From: Calothrix parasitica NIES-267
GTDB taxonomy: Bacteria > Cyanobacteriota > Cyanobacteriia > Cyanobacteriales > Nostocaceae
Length of the DNA stretch: 64,000 bases
Reading direction: 5' to 3'
Assembly: GCF_002368095.1 (NCBI RefSeq)
Contig: NZ_AP018227.1
Location: 5,418,413 to 5,482,412, forward strand
A program made the position numbers and the translations under genes. Each line of letters opens with the position of its first letter. Within the stretch, counting starts at the first letter, position 1. This document shows, one piece after another, positions 40,188-49,873 of the stretch. The notes under the pieces were generated by a model that was given only the letters and a program-made list of their open reading frames with translations, did not search any database and was not told the origin of the DNA.

Positions 40188-41864
40188 TCAATTTCTTAAC
40201 TTAATATCATTATTCTGTTGTTCTTCAAGTCGCATTGATAAAATTGAAATCTGTTTTTGTTGCTCTTTAATTGCTTCTATCATGGGAGCAATTAACCCCG
40301 TATAATTCATAGTTCTCATACCATCAGAACCAATGTGGACAAGTTCGGGGAATATTGTTTCTACCTCTTGAGCAATAAACCCCAATTGTCTATCTGTTTG
40401 TTGAGAATATTCATTTTCCTTCCACTGGAAAGTGACCCCTTGCAAACTAAGAATCTTTTGTAGCCCACTTTCAATGGTTTGAATATTTTTTTTCAATCTA
40501 GCATCACTAGAATAGTTAATCTTTTGATTTTTAACATCTAAGTGGATATGTCTATTTCTGCGAAAATCTCTTACATATAAGTTATCGTCAACAGTTATGT
40601 ATGCTTGTCCATTATGACGATAAAATGCACCATCTCCATTTATGTGCGCTCGTTCTCCATCTACAATAATTCCCTTTTCTGATGTTATACCATTGCTTAC
40701 ATTTAAACTACCAGCAAAAAAGGAAGTACCTGTCCCTTTGACTGTTAACCCACCATTTGCTTGGGTAGTTAACAACATTCTTTCCGCACTTTGCCTATCT
40801 CGCCAAGAATGATTGCCATTTGCAGTATAAAATAAGGTACTACTATTTATTCCGAATCCGTATCCGGTCCAAAGTTGTAATTTGAGATTGTTTGTTGTGT
40901 CAGTATTTGCAAAAACAATTTGTTGTTCACCATCGAGGTTAATATTACCTTGCTCAATAGTTAAACTACCTTTGAGATACTGACTACCTTGAACGTTTAA
41001 TTTATAATTACCTGGATTGTTTGTCCCAATACCAACATTATTACCGACTGCATTAATAGCTAATGGTTTTGTACCATGAGATTGAATCCAGCTATAGTTT
41101 TCGTGATAACCTAATCTGAGATTTGATTGGTCAGTTTTTCCAATAATTAAGGTATTACCATTTGGTTCTTGGTTGGTATTGATAATCTGTAGTGTTTTAC
41201 TCGTAATTTTCTCATTTGCAGTTAAATTACCAGCAAAAGAAGAAGTTCCTGTTCCATTTACAGTTAAATCCTCATCAATTTTTAAACTACCCGTCAAAAC
41301 AGCTAAATTGGGATTCGTATTTCCCCCAGAACGAAGTGTCAAAGCTTTACTATTGGAGTTTGGTAAAGATATACCTGAATATTCTCGAACTATGTCATCG
41401 AGAGTAATATTATCTTCAGAAATTGTTGCTTTGACTAACTTTACGCCATAGTCGGGAGTTTTTTCTGCAAATCCAACAAGAGGATTTTCAACTCTGCGAG
41501 TATAGCTTTCATCTACGCCATCTTGCTGTTTATTTTGTTTTTCTTCTTGATATTGTATATAAAGCTCACCACTAGTAATATTATTAAATCCACTAAAATT
41601 ACTATCTTCTTTTAAAACAATTAAATTACCTTTACTATCTATAGCCGACCCAGGTTTTATTTTAATTGCTTTTTTATCTTGTTGATTAACTTCAACTTCT
41701 AGTCCCTCAATAATTCCTGAGACATAAAGACTTTGATTCTGATAGCGTTGACGGTCGCTCAAATATTTATGTTGAAGTTCAAAGTCTTCTTCTAATAGAT
41801 ATTGACCGGGAAAATAGTTAGGATGTTCTATAGAAAAATTAGTGAAGTCAGTAGTTTTAGCCAT
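40188..41864 (-). CDS. eCIS tail-fiber-like protein with S74 autoprocessing chaperone
   Basis: 558 residues. The N-terminus (HPNYFPGQYLLEEDFELQHK) resembles baseplate-attaching fiber starts. A long repetitive beta region follows with recurring NVGIGTNNPG, SLNVSNGITS and VKGTGTSFFAG units. The C-terminus is an endosialidase-type intramolecular chaperone (peptidase S74): SSDARLKKNIQTIESGLQKI, the GFIAQEVE motif, and a coiled-coil tail (MIEAIKEQQKQISILSMRLE). In this family the Ser of SDARLK is the cleavage residue and the chaperone drives trimer folding, then cuts itself off. The fiber likely contacts a receptor or membrane. Confidence 0.85.
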   Translation of the reverse strand: MAKTTDFTNFSIEHPNYFPGQYLLEEDFELQHKYLSDRQRYQNQSLYVSGIIEGLEVEVNQQDKKAIKIKPGSAIDSKGNLIVLKEDSNFSGFNNITSGELYIQYQEEKQNKQQDGVDESYTRRVENPLVGFAEKTPDYGVKLVKATISEDNITLDDIVREYSGISLPNSNSKALTLRSGGNTNPNLAVLTGSLKIDEDLTVNGTGTSSFAGNLTANEKITSKTLQIINTNQEPNGNTLIIGKTDQSNLRLGYHENYSWIQSHGTKPLAINAVGNNVGIGTNNPGNYKLNVQGSQYLKGSLTIEQGNINLDGEQQIVFANTDTTNNLKLQLWTGYGFGINSSTLFYTANGNHSWRDRQSAERMLLTTQANGGLTVKGTGTSFFAGSLNVSNGITSEKGIIVDGERAHINGDGAFYRHNGQAYITVDDNLYVRDFRRNRHIHLDVKNQKINYSSDARLKKNIQTIESGLQKILSLQGVTFQWKENEYSQQTDRQLGFIAQEVETIFPELVHIGSDGMRTMNYTGLIAPMIEAIKEQQKQISILSMRLEEQQNNDIKLRN

Positions 41865-41889
41865 GTTTTCCTTTGATTTTATTAATGAA

Positions 41890-43482
41890 TTAAATTGTTC
41901 CTAAGATGGTGAGAACTGTTTCATCTTCGTTGTGTGTTTCTCCTACGTTACTACAAATTTGTAAAATCTCTTGTGGTGAAACTTTTGCAATATTAAAGTT
42001 TTTTTCTAGTAATTTATAAGTAGATAAATTATGATTAATATTTAAGGAAGCTTGAACGGTTAGTTTACCGGTAATATCAATGTTGTTAATATTTTTGATA
42101 GTTACGGATAATTTATCTATGGTTTGGAGAAACTGTTGATAATAGATAGTACGCTTAATTGTAATTTGATTATTTTCAATGCTAGTTTCTGGTGTAAATA
42201 AATGAAAGTCAGAAACATCATCTTTTAGACGCAATATAATTTTATTTAAGTCTATATTATCTAAGTCAGTTTGGGCTACTTCCAAAATAGCCTCTATTTC
42301 TAGTTTTTCAATAATTGCAGTAATTTCGGGTTGTAATTCTTGTCTTTCGGGTGCTGCAAATGTTTGAACGTTGTAGGGTTGAGTCCAAGGATTTTCCGTA
42401 ATCCTCATTGCTGATTCTTGTGGTTGATTTGTTAGTTTGAAAATAGTATTTCCTTCAATCATCTCTTCTGCACTATTTAAGCGGCAAATTTTTAATACAG
42501 GTGATAGATTTATCGGTTGTTCTAGTAGTGTTTTTCTATGTTCTATTTCATTAATATAAAAATAAAGATTGATTGCTAAATCACCAACAAAATATTTATC
42601 TGTCCGATTGGATAACTTGACATTGAAACCTTTTAGATTATCTGCTAAACTTTGATAATTTAATTTGTATTTAACAGTAAAAGATTGATTGTCTATAATT
42701 ATGTGTGGTGAATCGAGGTTAATTAATTTTGAATTACCTTGTAGTTGAATAACTAACTGTTTTGCTAATTGATTAACTGGAACGGTATTATTTTCTTGTG
42801 GATTAATTTTAACTTCTATGAAAAATGTTTGATTTTGAAGATATTCAAACAATTTAAAAGGAAACACAACCTGCGATGGCTTAGTTAACTGCATCGTCGG
42901 GACAAGAATTTTGAGCGAGTAAAATGTCTGTGCTGGCTTTACTCTATCAATAATTGCTTTTGCTATTTTAGCTTGTCGCCAATATTTTTCCGGGTCGCGG
43001 TCATTTAAGGTTAATTGAACTTGAAAATAATTGGGAAAATTTCTAAATTGGTCGAATACCTCAACTTTTTCTCCAAATCCTGATTCTTTTAAATAAATAC
43101 TTAAAATTTTAATTAATCCGGCTTTTGTTCCTCTTAAACGATAGAGTCCGACAATTTGTTGAATAAATTGTCTTTTAACTTCTACTTTCCAATCATTTCT
43201 TAAGCTTAAAGCTACCCAATCTGCTAACCAAGGTAAAAATTCTTCTGGTGTTTGCTGGGGATTAAAATAAAGATGAATATTATCAATAATTTCTTCTAAT
43301 CCAGGTGGGTTATAAGTATCTTTTGTAATTATTTGCTTTTTACTAGAAGTCTCACTTCCTCCGCTCAGTATTTTTTCAAATGCGAGCAAAAATTGACCAA
43401 TAAAATCATCTTCTTGGAGAACTGCGGGTAAATACTGTTGATAGCTACTAACCGATTTAGATTGTTTTTCGTTCATTGTCAA
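41890..43482 (-). CDS. eCIS baseplate protein, phage tail protein I (gpI)-like
   Basis: 530 residues. The N-terminal 200 match the gpI/TIGR02242 pattern: YLPAVLQEDDFIGQFLLAFE, then FLPWLADWVALSLRNDW and LYRLRGTKAGLIKILSIYL. This part links baseplate wedge to fibers. The remaining 330 residues are beta-rich repeats (for example IIDNQSFTVKYKLNYQS), a larger C-terminal addition than minimal gpI, possibly a fiber-binding or anchoring region. It overlaps the upstream J-like gene by 26 bp. Confidence 0.85.
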   Translation of the reverse strand: MTMNEKQSKSVSSYQQYLPAVLQEDDFIGQFLLAFEKILSGGSETSSKKQIITKDTYNPPGLEEIIDNIHLYFNPQQTPEEFLPWLADWVALSLRNDWKVEVKRQFIQQIVGLYRLRGTKAGLIKILSIYLKESGFGEKVEVFDQFRNFPNYFQVQLTLNDRDPEKYWRQAKIAKAIIDRVKPAQTFYSLKILVPTMQLTKPSQVVFPFKLFEYLQNQTFFIEVKINPQENNTVPVNQLAKQLVIQLQGNSKLINLDSPHIIIDNQSFTVKYKLNYQSLADNLKGFNVKLSNRTDKYFVGDLAINLYFYINEIEHRKTLLEQPINLSPVLKICRLNSAEEMIEGNTIFKLTNQPQESAMRITENPWTQPYNVQTFAAPERQELQPEITAIIEKLEIEAILEVAQTDLDNIDLNKIILRLKDDVSDFHLFTPETSIENNQITIKRTIYYQQFLQTIDKLSVTIKNINNIDITGKLTVQASLNINHNLSTYKLLEKNFNIAKVSPQEILQICSNVGETHNEDETVLTILGTI

Positions 43483-44395
43483 CTTCTACTACTATTGTAA
43501 ATTCGCTATCTTCAATATTTAGGCTAACTAATTGGTTTTCTGCTAAATCAATATCTGAGTTTGAATTATTAACTAGTAAATTTTCAACAAAATCTACACC
43601 TGATAAATCATCTAATATTTTATATAATTCGGAGATATAAATACTTCTACCAAATGGCCATCCTTTAGCACCCCAATATTTTCCGGATTGCAAAGTATGA
43701 AAGAATAAATTAACTTCTTTTTGAGTATTTTCTTTAACTTCTTCTGCTTTTGCACCATCTTGAAGTATTAATTCTGCTTTTACAGTTACGGATACATATA
43801 AAGGTTCTACGATATGTAAACGAGTAGTCAAAAGTTTTCGTTCGTTAAGAAAATCAAGCAGTTTTTCATATTTGTTATTATTGCTATTTTCTTGATTATT
43901 CTGTTCTGGAACAACGATTAAACTAATATTTCCTTTAGCAAAAGTTTCAACATCAGATTCAGATAAATTACGTTGTGCAAAACACTTAACTCGTGCGATT
44001 TTGACGGTCGAATCTTTTCTTTGATTCCAGTCTTCAATAATTAGTTGTTCGTAGTCTACCGTCGTCACAGCCCGATAACGTTGACGTAATTCTAATAAAG
44101 TTTGATTAATCTCCGATTGCAAACTTTGTTGTCTTTCTTTCGCAGAAATATTTGGTAAATTCCATTGTTCTCCTTTAAGTAAACTGACAAAGCTAGCATA
44201 ATTTTCATCTCCGACTTGATTAACCCGGTAAAGAGTCATTTCGCTTAACCAAGCTAATAGTTCAATTAAAATAATTCCTGTATCAGATGGGTTATAATCA
44301 GTCCATTCAGGATATTCAATCGAAATTTGAGAAATTGCTGATTCTACTAATTCAGCATAGGTACGGTCATCTAGATTTAGTAATGGTAAAGGCAT
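43457..44395 (-). CDS. eCIS baseplate J-like wedge protein (short)
   Basis: 312 residues, beginning LPLLNLDDRTYAELVESAIS and GIILIELLAWLSEMTLYRVN, the baseplate J/gp6 opening. It ends with a second conserved part (VTVKAELILQDGAKAEEVKE, then WPFGRSIYISELYKILDD) that also occurs at the end of the 1068-residue protein. It is the smaller of two gp6-like wedge proteins (Afp11/Afp12 pair). About 105 bp separate it from the long J-like gene. Confidence 0.85.
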   Translation of the reverse strand: MPLPLLNLDDRTYAELVESAISQISIEYPEWTDYNPSDTGIILIELLAWLSEMTLYRVNQVGDENYASFVSLLKGEQWNLPNISAKERQQSLQSEINQTLLELRQRYRAVTTVDYEQLIIEDWNQRKDSTVKIARVKCFAQRNLSESDVETFAKGNISLIVVPEQNNQENSNNNKYEKLLDFLNERKLLTTRLHIVEPLYVSVTVKAELILQDGAKAEEVKENTQKEVNLFFHTLQSGKYWGAKGWPFGRSIYISELYKILDDLSGVDFVENLLVNNSNSDIDLAENQLVSLNIEDSEFTIVVEVDNERKTI

Positions 44396-44500
44396 TCAAT
44401 TTTAGATTTTAGATTTTGGATTTTGGATTCAGAACACATAATTTTTACAAAGAAAATAATATCTTGAATTGAATTAAAAATTATTTATTTTCCCTGTTAC

Positions 44501-47500
44501 TTATGACTTTAAATTAATGGTATGATTGCCAGAATAAATTAAAGTGTCGGCACTTAGAGATGAGTTTGTTTCTGTTTCTTCTGTTTCTAAAGATTCAACA
44601 TAGTTAACTCCAGGAATAGATTGAATAATGGCGTAAAAATCGGATTTGCGGGGATAGCGTCCAAATTGCCATCCTTTTTTCTGTTTACCTCCAGTCAAAG
44701 GATGAAGAAAGGTTTCTAAGCTTTGTTTGATTGTGTTTAGCAGCATATCTGCACCTTGCAGGGATACGGGATTTATAGTTGCATTAACGGTGACTTCTTG
44801 CCATTTCGGAGCAGTGACGATTAAATCTACCGTAGGTTCGCAGCGGAAACGAATATAGGTTTCGACTTGCTTTAGTAAAGCTAAGCTCGGGATTGGTTGA
44901 TGTTTGCTACTATAGGGCAGAATAATTAATTTAACTTGTCCTCCTCGTTCGTTAATTTTCTCTACTGTTTGTTTAAATTCGTCATATTTGGGAATTGATT
45001 CTTTTTGCTTAAAAAAATCTTCAAAAGAAATATCTGGGTTGTTGGGATCTAACCAAAAATTTTCATTTAGGGAACTAAAGTTAGCCGTTATCAAGTCTGG
45101 TGTCACAACTTTAACTCTTGCAACATCAGTAGAAGCTTCGTAAGCTAAATCTTCGATATCTTCAAGAGTCACAGCGCGATCGCGATGACGAAGTTGTTTG
45201 GGAACTCGTGTTTTCAGTCTTTCTAAAGTTTCTTGTTCTGCTCCCCCTGCTGATGGTTCGAGGTTAATTACTTTATCAATATAGGGAATAGTAGTTTTCA
45301 ATTGGCTGATGGTTTCTGAAGAAATGTTTCCTTGTTTACCTCCTCCAGTACGGTAAAAACTTAATCGAATATTATTCCTTCCTCTGGGAGGAATCATCCC
45401 TGCTCGTCCATCACCAAAACGAATTTCTCCGGTTTGTCGGTCTAAAGTATAATGGCGATGATTGCTACGAGAACCGTAAAAATCTGGTACTTCTTGCCAA
45501 AGTACCCAAACTTCTTCAATTTCCCCAACATCATCTTTAACTACTTTTACTGTATCTGATTCTATTTCAAGGGGAATTTGTTGTTCTTGAATGTCTAATT
45601 GCTGTCCCCACAAAATCGGACTATTATTAGCAATAAAAACTTGATTTGCTTCGGAGTTGCTTGAACCTAAAATCTCTTTCTGGAGACTGATTGCTTGAAT
45701 AGCCCAAGTCGTATTAGTTAATATTCGGCGTAGACGAGGTTTAACCCGAAAATTGCCATTTTTCCAACGAACTCGCAACCAATATAACTGTTTCTCAAAA
45801 GTTTCTATTTCGCTGAAATCTGCGGGTGCAATAAATTGAATTAAACCCGATTGAGAAAACGCTTGGGTTTCATCTTGTACTCCTAACGGTTTCCAATTAG
45901 AATTACTAGAATATTCCCAGATTAATTCGGATTTTACGGTTTCTGATGGAATATCGACCGATAATTCTGATGGTGATGGTGTTTCAACCTGAGCGTAAAG
46001 AGTTACTGTTTTATTCTCAAAAGATTTATCAAATCCTAGATAAAGTGTTGGATTTGTATCTAAAACTTTTGTGAAAGGTTGAATATTATTATTAGGGTTA
46101 GGGGAAGAATAGTTAAAGTTGTTCTTAGCAAGATATCTAGAATATTCTTCTAGTTCAAATTTATATTTTAATTTTAATGATTTAATTAAAGGTGGGTCGT
46201 AAGTTGGAGGAATTGTTTCTGTAATAGCATCTCTACGAAATATTTTATTCCCTTTCTGTTTCGCTTTAGAACTTAAATCTGTCTTAAATTCTAGCGTACT
46301 TCCTTGAATATTTTTAATTTCATACTCTTCTCGTTTTTCGGTATTATTTTCTATCCATACCAGCCTCACAATATCATTATTACTAAGAAAATCGCTAGCA
46401 CTTCCTAGAATATTGATTTTGTTGTTACTAGAGCTAGAATTTACTATTGCAACTTCATTGTAAATGGGATACTTTCTGATTTTACTTGCTTGACCAAAAT
46501 AACCTTGAGCAATCCGAGCGCGAATCCAATAACAATTTTCCCCATTTACAGTACTCGGTAATGGGATATTTTCGAGATTGGGAAATTGCAATTGTGCTTG
46601 AATATTATTTGATTCAGCAATTTTTAGCCATTCTTGTCCGTTACAAATTTCCCAAATTATTTTTAAATCTTCTGTATTTACAGGTTGATGAGTTAATTCA
46701 AAATTAATAGTAATAGCAACATTTGGTTTAATAAAGCTATCGTGTAAAGCTATATAAAATGTATCATTTAATTCTGGCTGCTCGCCAAAAGGGTAAAAAT
46801 CTTTTGTCAGGTCTAAAGGACTATTATTAAACAAACAAGCTTCTGGAATTAAATTAGATTGGTTAATATCTATTTTGCCTTGAATATTGGTAATCTGAGG
46901 TAAATTATTCGATATACTAGTATTAGCAATATTAGCTATATTTGCTCGTAGCCATTTTGCTTGTTGTCCGTTTATTTCTAAAGGAGTGAAAATAGGTAAG
47001 TTTGAAAACGTAAATTGATTATTACTATCAAAATCAGGAGTTTCAATTTCTTCCCATTTAGAACCATTCCAGTAAAACCAATTAAGCTGTAAATTTGGAA
47101 ATTGATTGACGTTATCCCCAGAGATTATTAATTGAAAATTTGTTAATTCCGGTAAACTAAAAATTTCAGGACAACTTATATAAAGAGAATGTTCGATAGC
47201 TTGATTCCCTTCAAAAGCGAGGAAAGCAGCATCTTTTTGTCCTGTTGCTTCTAAAGTACAGTTACTATACTTATCTTCACCGGGTTCTATGACAAATACC
47301 GCTTGCAATTGCGCTGTTGTCACCACTAATTCCCTATCGGTTTCAAAGACAATTTCTTCGTCCGAACCCTCTGCTGGTGGTGCAGAGACCTGGGTACGAG
47401 CGGGAACTAAACCATCTACCGGACTTCCTTCTGCTAAATAGAAGGTTAAAGGAACTTTGGCTGCTTGGGGTGGTTTGAGTTGTCCCCCAATTAAATCGAG

Positions 47501-47707
47501 GAAAGCTAAAAAGTTTTTTTCAGGTACTTGATTGAGACGATTACCAATTAACTTTACCATGCGAGCAAAGATGCGGATTAATGCACCTCCTGCATCTGTT
47601 TTTTCTATCCCAGGTTTCCAATGGGTAAATTGTTGGGCTAATTTTTCAGTTTGCTCAACAATTTTCTCATAGGTACGCTGGTCAATTTTAGGAGGTAAAG
47701 AAGCCAT
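44501..47707 (-). CDS. eCIS baseplate J-like wedge protein (long)
   Basis: 1068 residues, in the size range of eCIS gp6/Afp11 proteins. The start (LPPKIDQRTYEKIVEQTEKL) and the GALIRIFARMVKLIGNRLNQ segment are the J-family N-terminus. The middle contains several beta-sandwich repeats (WFYWNGSKWEEI, YWIRARIAQGYFG, YWLRVRWKNG). The C-terminal core has YTLDRQTGEIRFGDGRAGMI and PRKSDFYAIIQSIPGVNYVE, typical for this wedge protein. It builds the baseplate ring that triggers sheath contraction. Confidence 0.92.
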   Translation of the reverse strand: MASLPPKIDQRTYEKIVEQTEKLAQQFTHWKPGIEKTDAGGALIRIFARMVKLIGNRLNQVPEKNFLAFLDLIGGQLKPPQAAKVPLTFYLAEGSPVDGLVPARTQVSAPPAEGSDEEIVFETDRELVVTTAQLQAVFVIEPGEDKYSNCTLEATGQKDAAFLAFEGNQAIEHSLYISCPEIFSLPELTNFQLIISGDNVNQFPNLQLNWFYWNGSKWEEIETPDFDSNNQFTFSNLPIFTPLEINGQQAKWLRANIANIANTSISNNLPQITNIQGKIDINQSNLIPEACLFNNSPLDLTKDFYPFGEQPELNDTFYIALHDSFIKPNVAITINFELTHQPVNTEDLKIIWEICNGQEWLKIAESNNIQAQLQFPNLENIPLPSTVNGENCYWIRARIAQGYFGQASKIRKYPIYNEVAIVNSSSSNNKINILGSASDFLSNNDIVRLVWIENNTEKREEYEIKNIQGSTLEFKTDLSSKAKQKGNKIFRRDAITETIPPTYDPPLIKSLKLKYKFELEEYSRYLAKNNFNYSSPNPNNNIQPFTKVLDTNPTLYLGFDKSFENKTVTLYAQVETPSPSELSVDIPSETVKSELIWEYSSNSNWKPLGVQDETQAFSQSGLIQFIAPADFSEIETFEKQLYWLRVRWKNGNFRVKPRLRRILTNTTWAIQAISLQKEILGSSNSEANQVFIANNSPILWGQQLDIQEQQIPLEIESDTVKVVKDDVGEIEEVWVLWQEVPDFYGSRSNHRHYTLDRQTGEIRFGDGRAGMIPPRGRNNIRLSFYRTGGGKQGNISSETISQLKTTIPYIDKVINLEPSAGGAEQETLERLKTRVPKQLRHRDRAVTLEDIEDLAYEASTDVARVKVVTPDLITANFSSLNENFWLDPNNPDISFEDFFKQKESIPKYDEFKQTVEKINERGGQVKLIILPYSSKHQPIPSLALLKQVETYIRFRCEPTVDLIVTAPKWQEVTVNATINPVSLQGADMLLNTIKQSLETFLHPLTGGKQKKGWQFGRYPRKSDFYAIIQSIPGVNYVESLETEETETNSSLSADTLIYSGNHTINLKS

Positions 47708-47739
47708 AATTAATTACTTTAATAAATTTATTGAATACA

Positions 47740-48126
47740 TTACTGTAGATAAAAAGGATAAACTAAATTAAAAATATTATTTGTTGTGCGAATTTGATAA
47801 TTAACTTGAATTAAAATTAAATTTGGTTGACTAGAATCGGGAATAGCATCTACATCTAAAACATCAATTCGAGGTTCCCATTCAATTAAAGCGTCCCGGA
47901 CATCACTAACAATTTGTCCCACAGTTCCTAAACTATTGGGAGCAAAAACTTTTTCGTGAATGTTGCAGCCAAAATCGGGACGCATAACTCGTTCTCTTTT
48001 GGATGTACTCAAAATTATCCAAATCGATTGACGGACGCAATCTTCATATTTTGCTACCTTTATTTGACCATTTTCATCAAGTTCGACTGGTGAAGTCCAT
48101 CCCACCCCTAAAAAATCAACATCCAC
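47740..48126 (-). CDS. eCIS baseplate protein gp25-like
   Basis: 128 residues with the gp25/lysozyme-like baseplate signature: DCVRQSIWIILSTSKRERVM followed by RPDFGCNIHEKVF, then IVSDVRDALIEWEPRIDVLD. gp25 (Afp9/TssE type) nucleates sheath attachment at the baseplate; the EPR motif in WEPRI is the conserved triad of the family. The start codon at 48126 overlaps the end of the spike gene. Confidence 0.93.
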   Translation of the reverse strand: MDVDFLGVGWTSPVELDENGQIKVAKYEDCVRQSIWIILSTSKRERVMRPDFGCNIHEKVFAPNSLGTVGQIVSDVRDALIEWEPRIDVLDVDAIPDSSQPNLILIQVNYQIRTTNNIFNLVYPFYLQ

Positions 48127-48809
48127 TACATCACCTCCAACGAACCATCATTAACTTTGACCCCAGTAGAACATGTAATTCCTAAACCGGATTTTGCTGT
48201 AATATTACAATTTTTACCTGCTTCTAATTGATAATTCTCTTTAGTCTTTATTGATAAATTTTTACATTCAATCGCAACATCATCATCGCTACTTTTTAAA
48301 GTAATTTTTCCTTTTGTTTCAATAGTTAAATCCTTTTCAACTTTAATATTCATTTTATTCTCTTTGGAATCAATCAAAATTTGATTTTTACCAGTTTTAT
48401 CTTGAATAATAATTTTTTCTTCCCCTTCTGTATCATCTAAAATAATTTGATGACCGCTGCGAGATTTAATTACTCTTTGATTATTTTTACCATCATCATT
48501 TTGAACGGGTGGTTTATCTTTTCCGTTCCATAAAGACCCTAATACATAAGCCAAAGACATATTACCTTGCTCGAAAGCAACTAAAACCTCATCGTCAATC
48601 TCTGGTAAAAAATAAATTCCCCGGTCATTTCCTGCCATCGGGGTTAAAACCCTTGCCCAATAGCTTTCTTCGGTTTGAGAAAGCCAGGGAAATTTTACTT
48701 TTATCCTTCCCAATCCATCGGGGTCTTTATTATTAGTAACTATACCAATTGTGACACCATTAAAACCTTGATTTTTGTTTTGATTAATTAATATATCGTA
48801 TCCGTTCAT
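48126..48809 (-). CDS. eCIS spike protein, VgrG/gp5 OB-fold plus beta-helix
   Basis: 227 residues. The N-terminal 110 form the OB-fold (GVTIGIVTNNKDPDGLGRIK, then WARVLTPMAGNDRGIYFLPE and LVAFEQGNMSLAYVLGSLWN). A short repeated beta-helix tail follows (IIQDKTGKNQILID, KITLKSSDDDVAIECKN), the triangular needle. It sits on the tube end below the hub. The ATG overlaps the stop of the hub gene (ATGA), so hub and spike are co-translated. Confidence 0.92.
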   Translation of the reverse strand: MNGYDILINQNKNQGFNGVTIGIVTNNKDPDGLGRIKVKFPWLSQTEESYWARVLTPMAGNDRGIYFLPEIDDEVLVAFEQGNMSLAYVLGSLWNGKDKPPVQNDDGKNNQRVIKSRSGHQIILDDTEGEEKIIIQDKTGKNQILIDSKENKMNIKVEKDLTIETKGKITLKSSDDDVAIECKNLSIKTKENYQLEAGKNCNITAKSGLGITCSTGVKVNDGSLEVM

Positions 48810-49870
48810 ATAGCATTCCTCTTCACAGTAAATGAAGTTTGATAACCTTGAATTTGCGAATAAATATGTTTTGCACTCGTTATATAATAAAGACCGCTAA
48901 ATCTTGTCCCGACTCCAGCAATTTCAATCACCTTCCCAGCACGTAAATCGGAATTACCTTGACAGCTTCCTTCACCAGTAATGTAAGAAAGCAGCCCATT
49001 TTGAAACTGTCCTAATGCCATTCCATCAGCTTCAGCTTTACTAGATACAGATTGATTAACTATGGTATAACTTGACTCACCAAAGGCTTTTTTGACGGCT
49101 TTTGCACCAGAAGTTGAACCTCCCATTATCCCACCTTCTTTTCCTACCGTAGCTTTTCCTAATACCTCTTTCTTTTCTTCAGGAATCCAACCCCTGACTT
49201 CAAATTTCTGTACTTGACTCAGAGTACTTAAACGAGGTAAAAATTCTTGTAAATTTTCTCCATAAGTTAAAGTTGAAATTTTAGATTTACTATTATTATG
49301 AGGACGAAAAAACAGAGTTTTATTATCTACCATAACTTCGTAACCAATACGTCCCGCTCGCTCTTGTAAAAATTCCCAATCTGTTTGATTGTGCTGCAAA
49401 ATATATTCTAATTTAACTTTACTGTCAGTAACTTTTGGTGTGAGTCCTCTGCTTCTAGCAATTTGACTCACAACATCGCTATCTTTCATTTTTAAAAATG
49501 ATTTAGTATTACGACCACGCAACAAACGATGACGTAAATCGTGACCTCTTACTAATAATATTGGGTTTGCATCTTGGGTATATTCTGGTTCTAATCCTGT
49601 AATTTCTCCCACCATTACAGTTTTAATTTCTTGCTCGTACCCCATTTGAATTTCGACTTCATTCCCAATATCAAATGTCTTGTCATCCACCCAAGTCATT
49701 TCTTGCTTTACTAAATCCCAAGTAACTAATTGCAATTCAAACATACTCGGAGCTTCCAAATCCTCGGATACTGAAACCGAAACTAAATCAGCTTCTATCT
49801 CCGAACTAAGGGGTTTTCCTTGAATCAAAATTTTCAGATTGGGGTTTAATAAGGAAGCATCATTTGGCAT
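48806..49870 (-). CDS. eCIS baseplate hub protein (gpD/gp27-like, Afp8 type)
   Basis: 354 residues, phage late-control D family. Recognisable parts: DIGNEVEIQMGYEQEIKTVM, HDLRHRLLRGRNTKSFLKMK, NQTDWEFLQERAGRIGYEVM and near the end GVGTRFSGLYYITSAKHIYS. The hub trimer joins the six-fold tube to the three-fold spike. In many systems hub and spike are one protein; here they are two coupled genes. Confidence 0.92.
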   Translation of the reverse strand: MPNDASLLNPNLKILIQGKPLSSEIEADLVSVSVSEDLEAPSMFELQLVTWDLVKQEMTWVDDKTFDIGNEVEIQMGYEQEIKTVMVGEITGLEPEYTQDANPILLVRGHDLRHRLLRGRNTKSFLKMKDSDVVSQIARSRGLTPKVTDSKVKLEYILQHNQTDWEFLQERAGRIGYEVMVDNKTLFFRPHNNSKSKISTLTYGENLQEFLPRLSTLSQVQKFEVRGWIPEEKKEVLGKATVGKEGGIMGGSTSGAKAVKKAFGESSYTIVNQSVSSKAEADGMALGQFQNGLLSYITGEGSCQGNSDLRAGKVIEIAGVGTRFSGLYYITSAKHIYSQIQGYQTSFTVKRNAI

Positions 49871-49873
49871 GAT

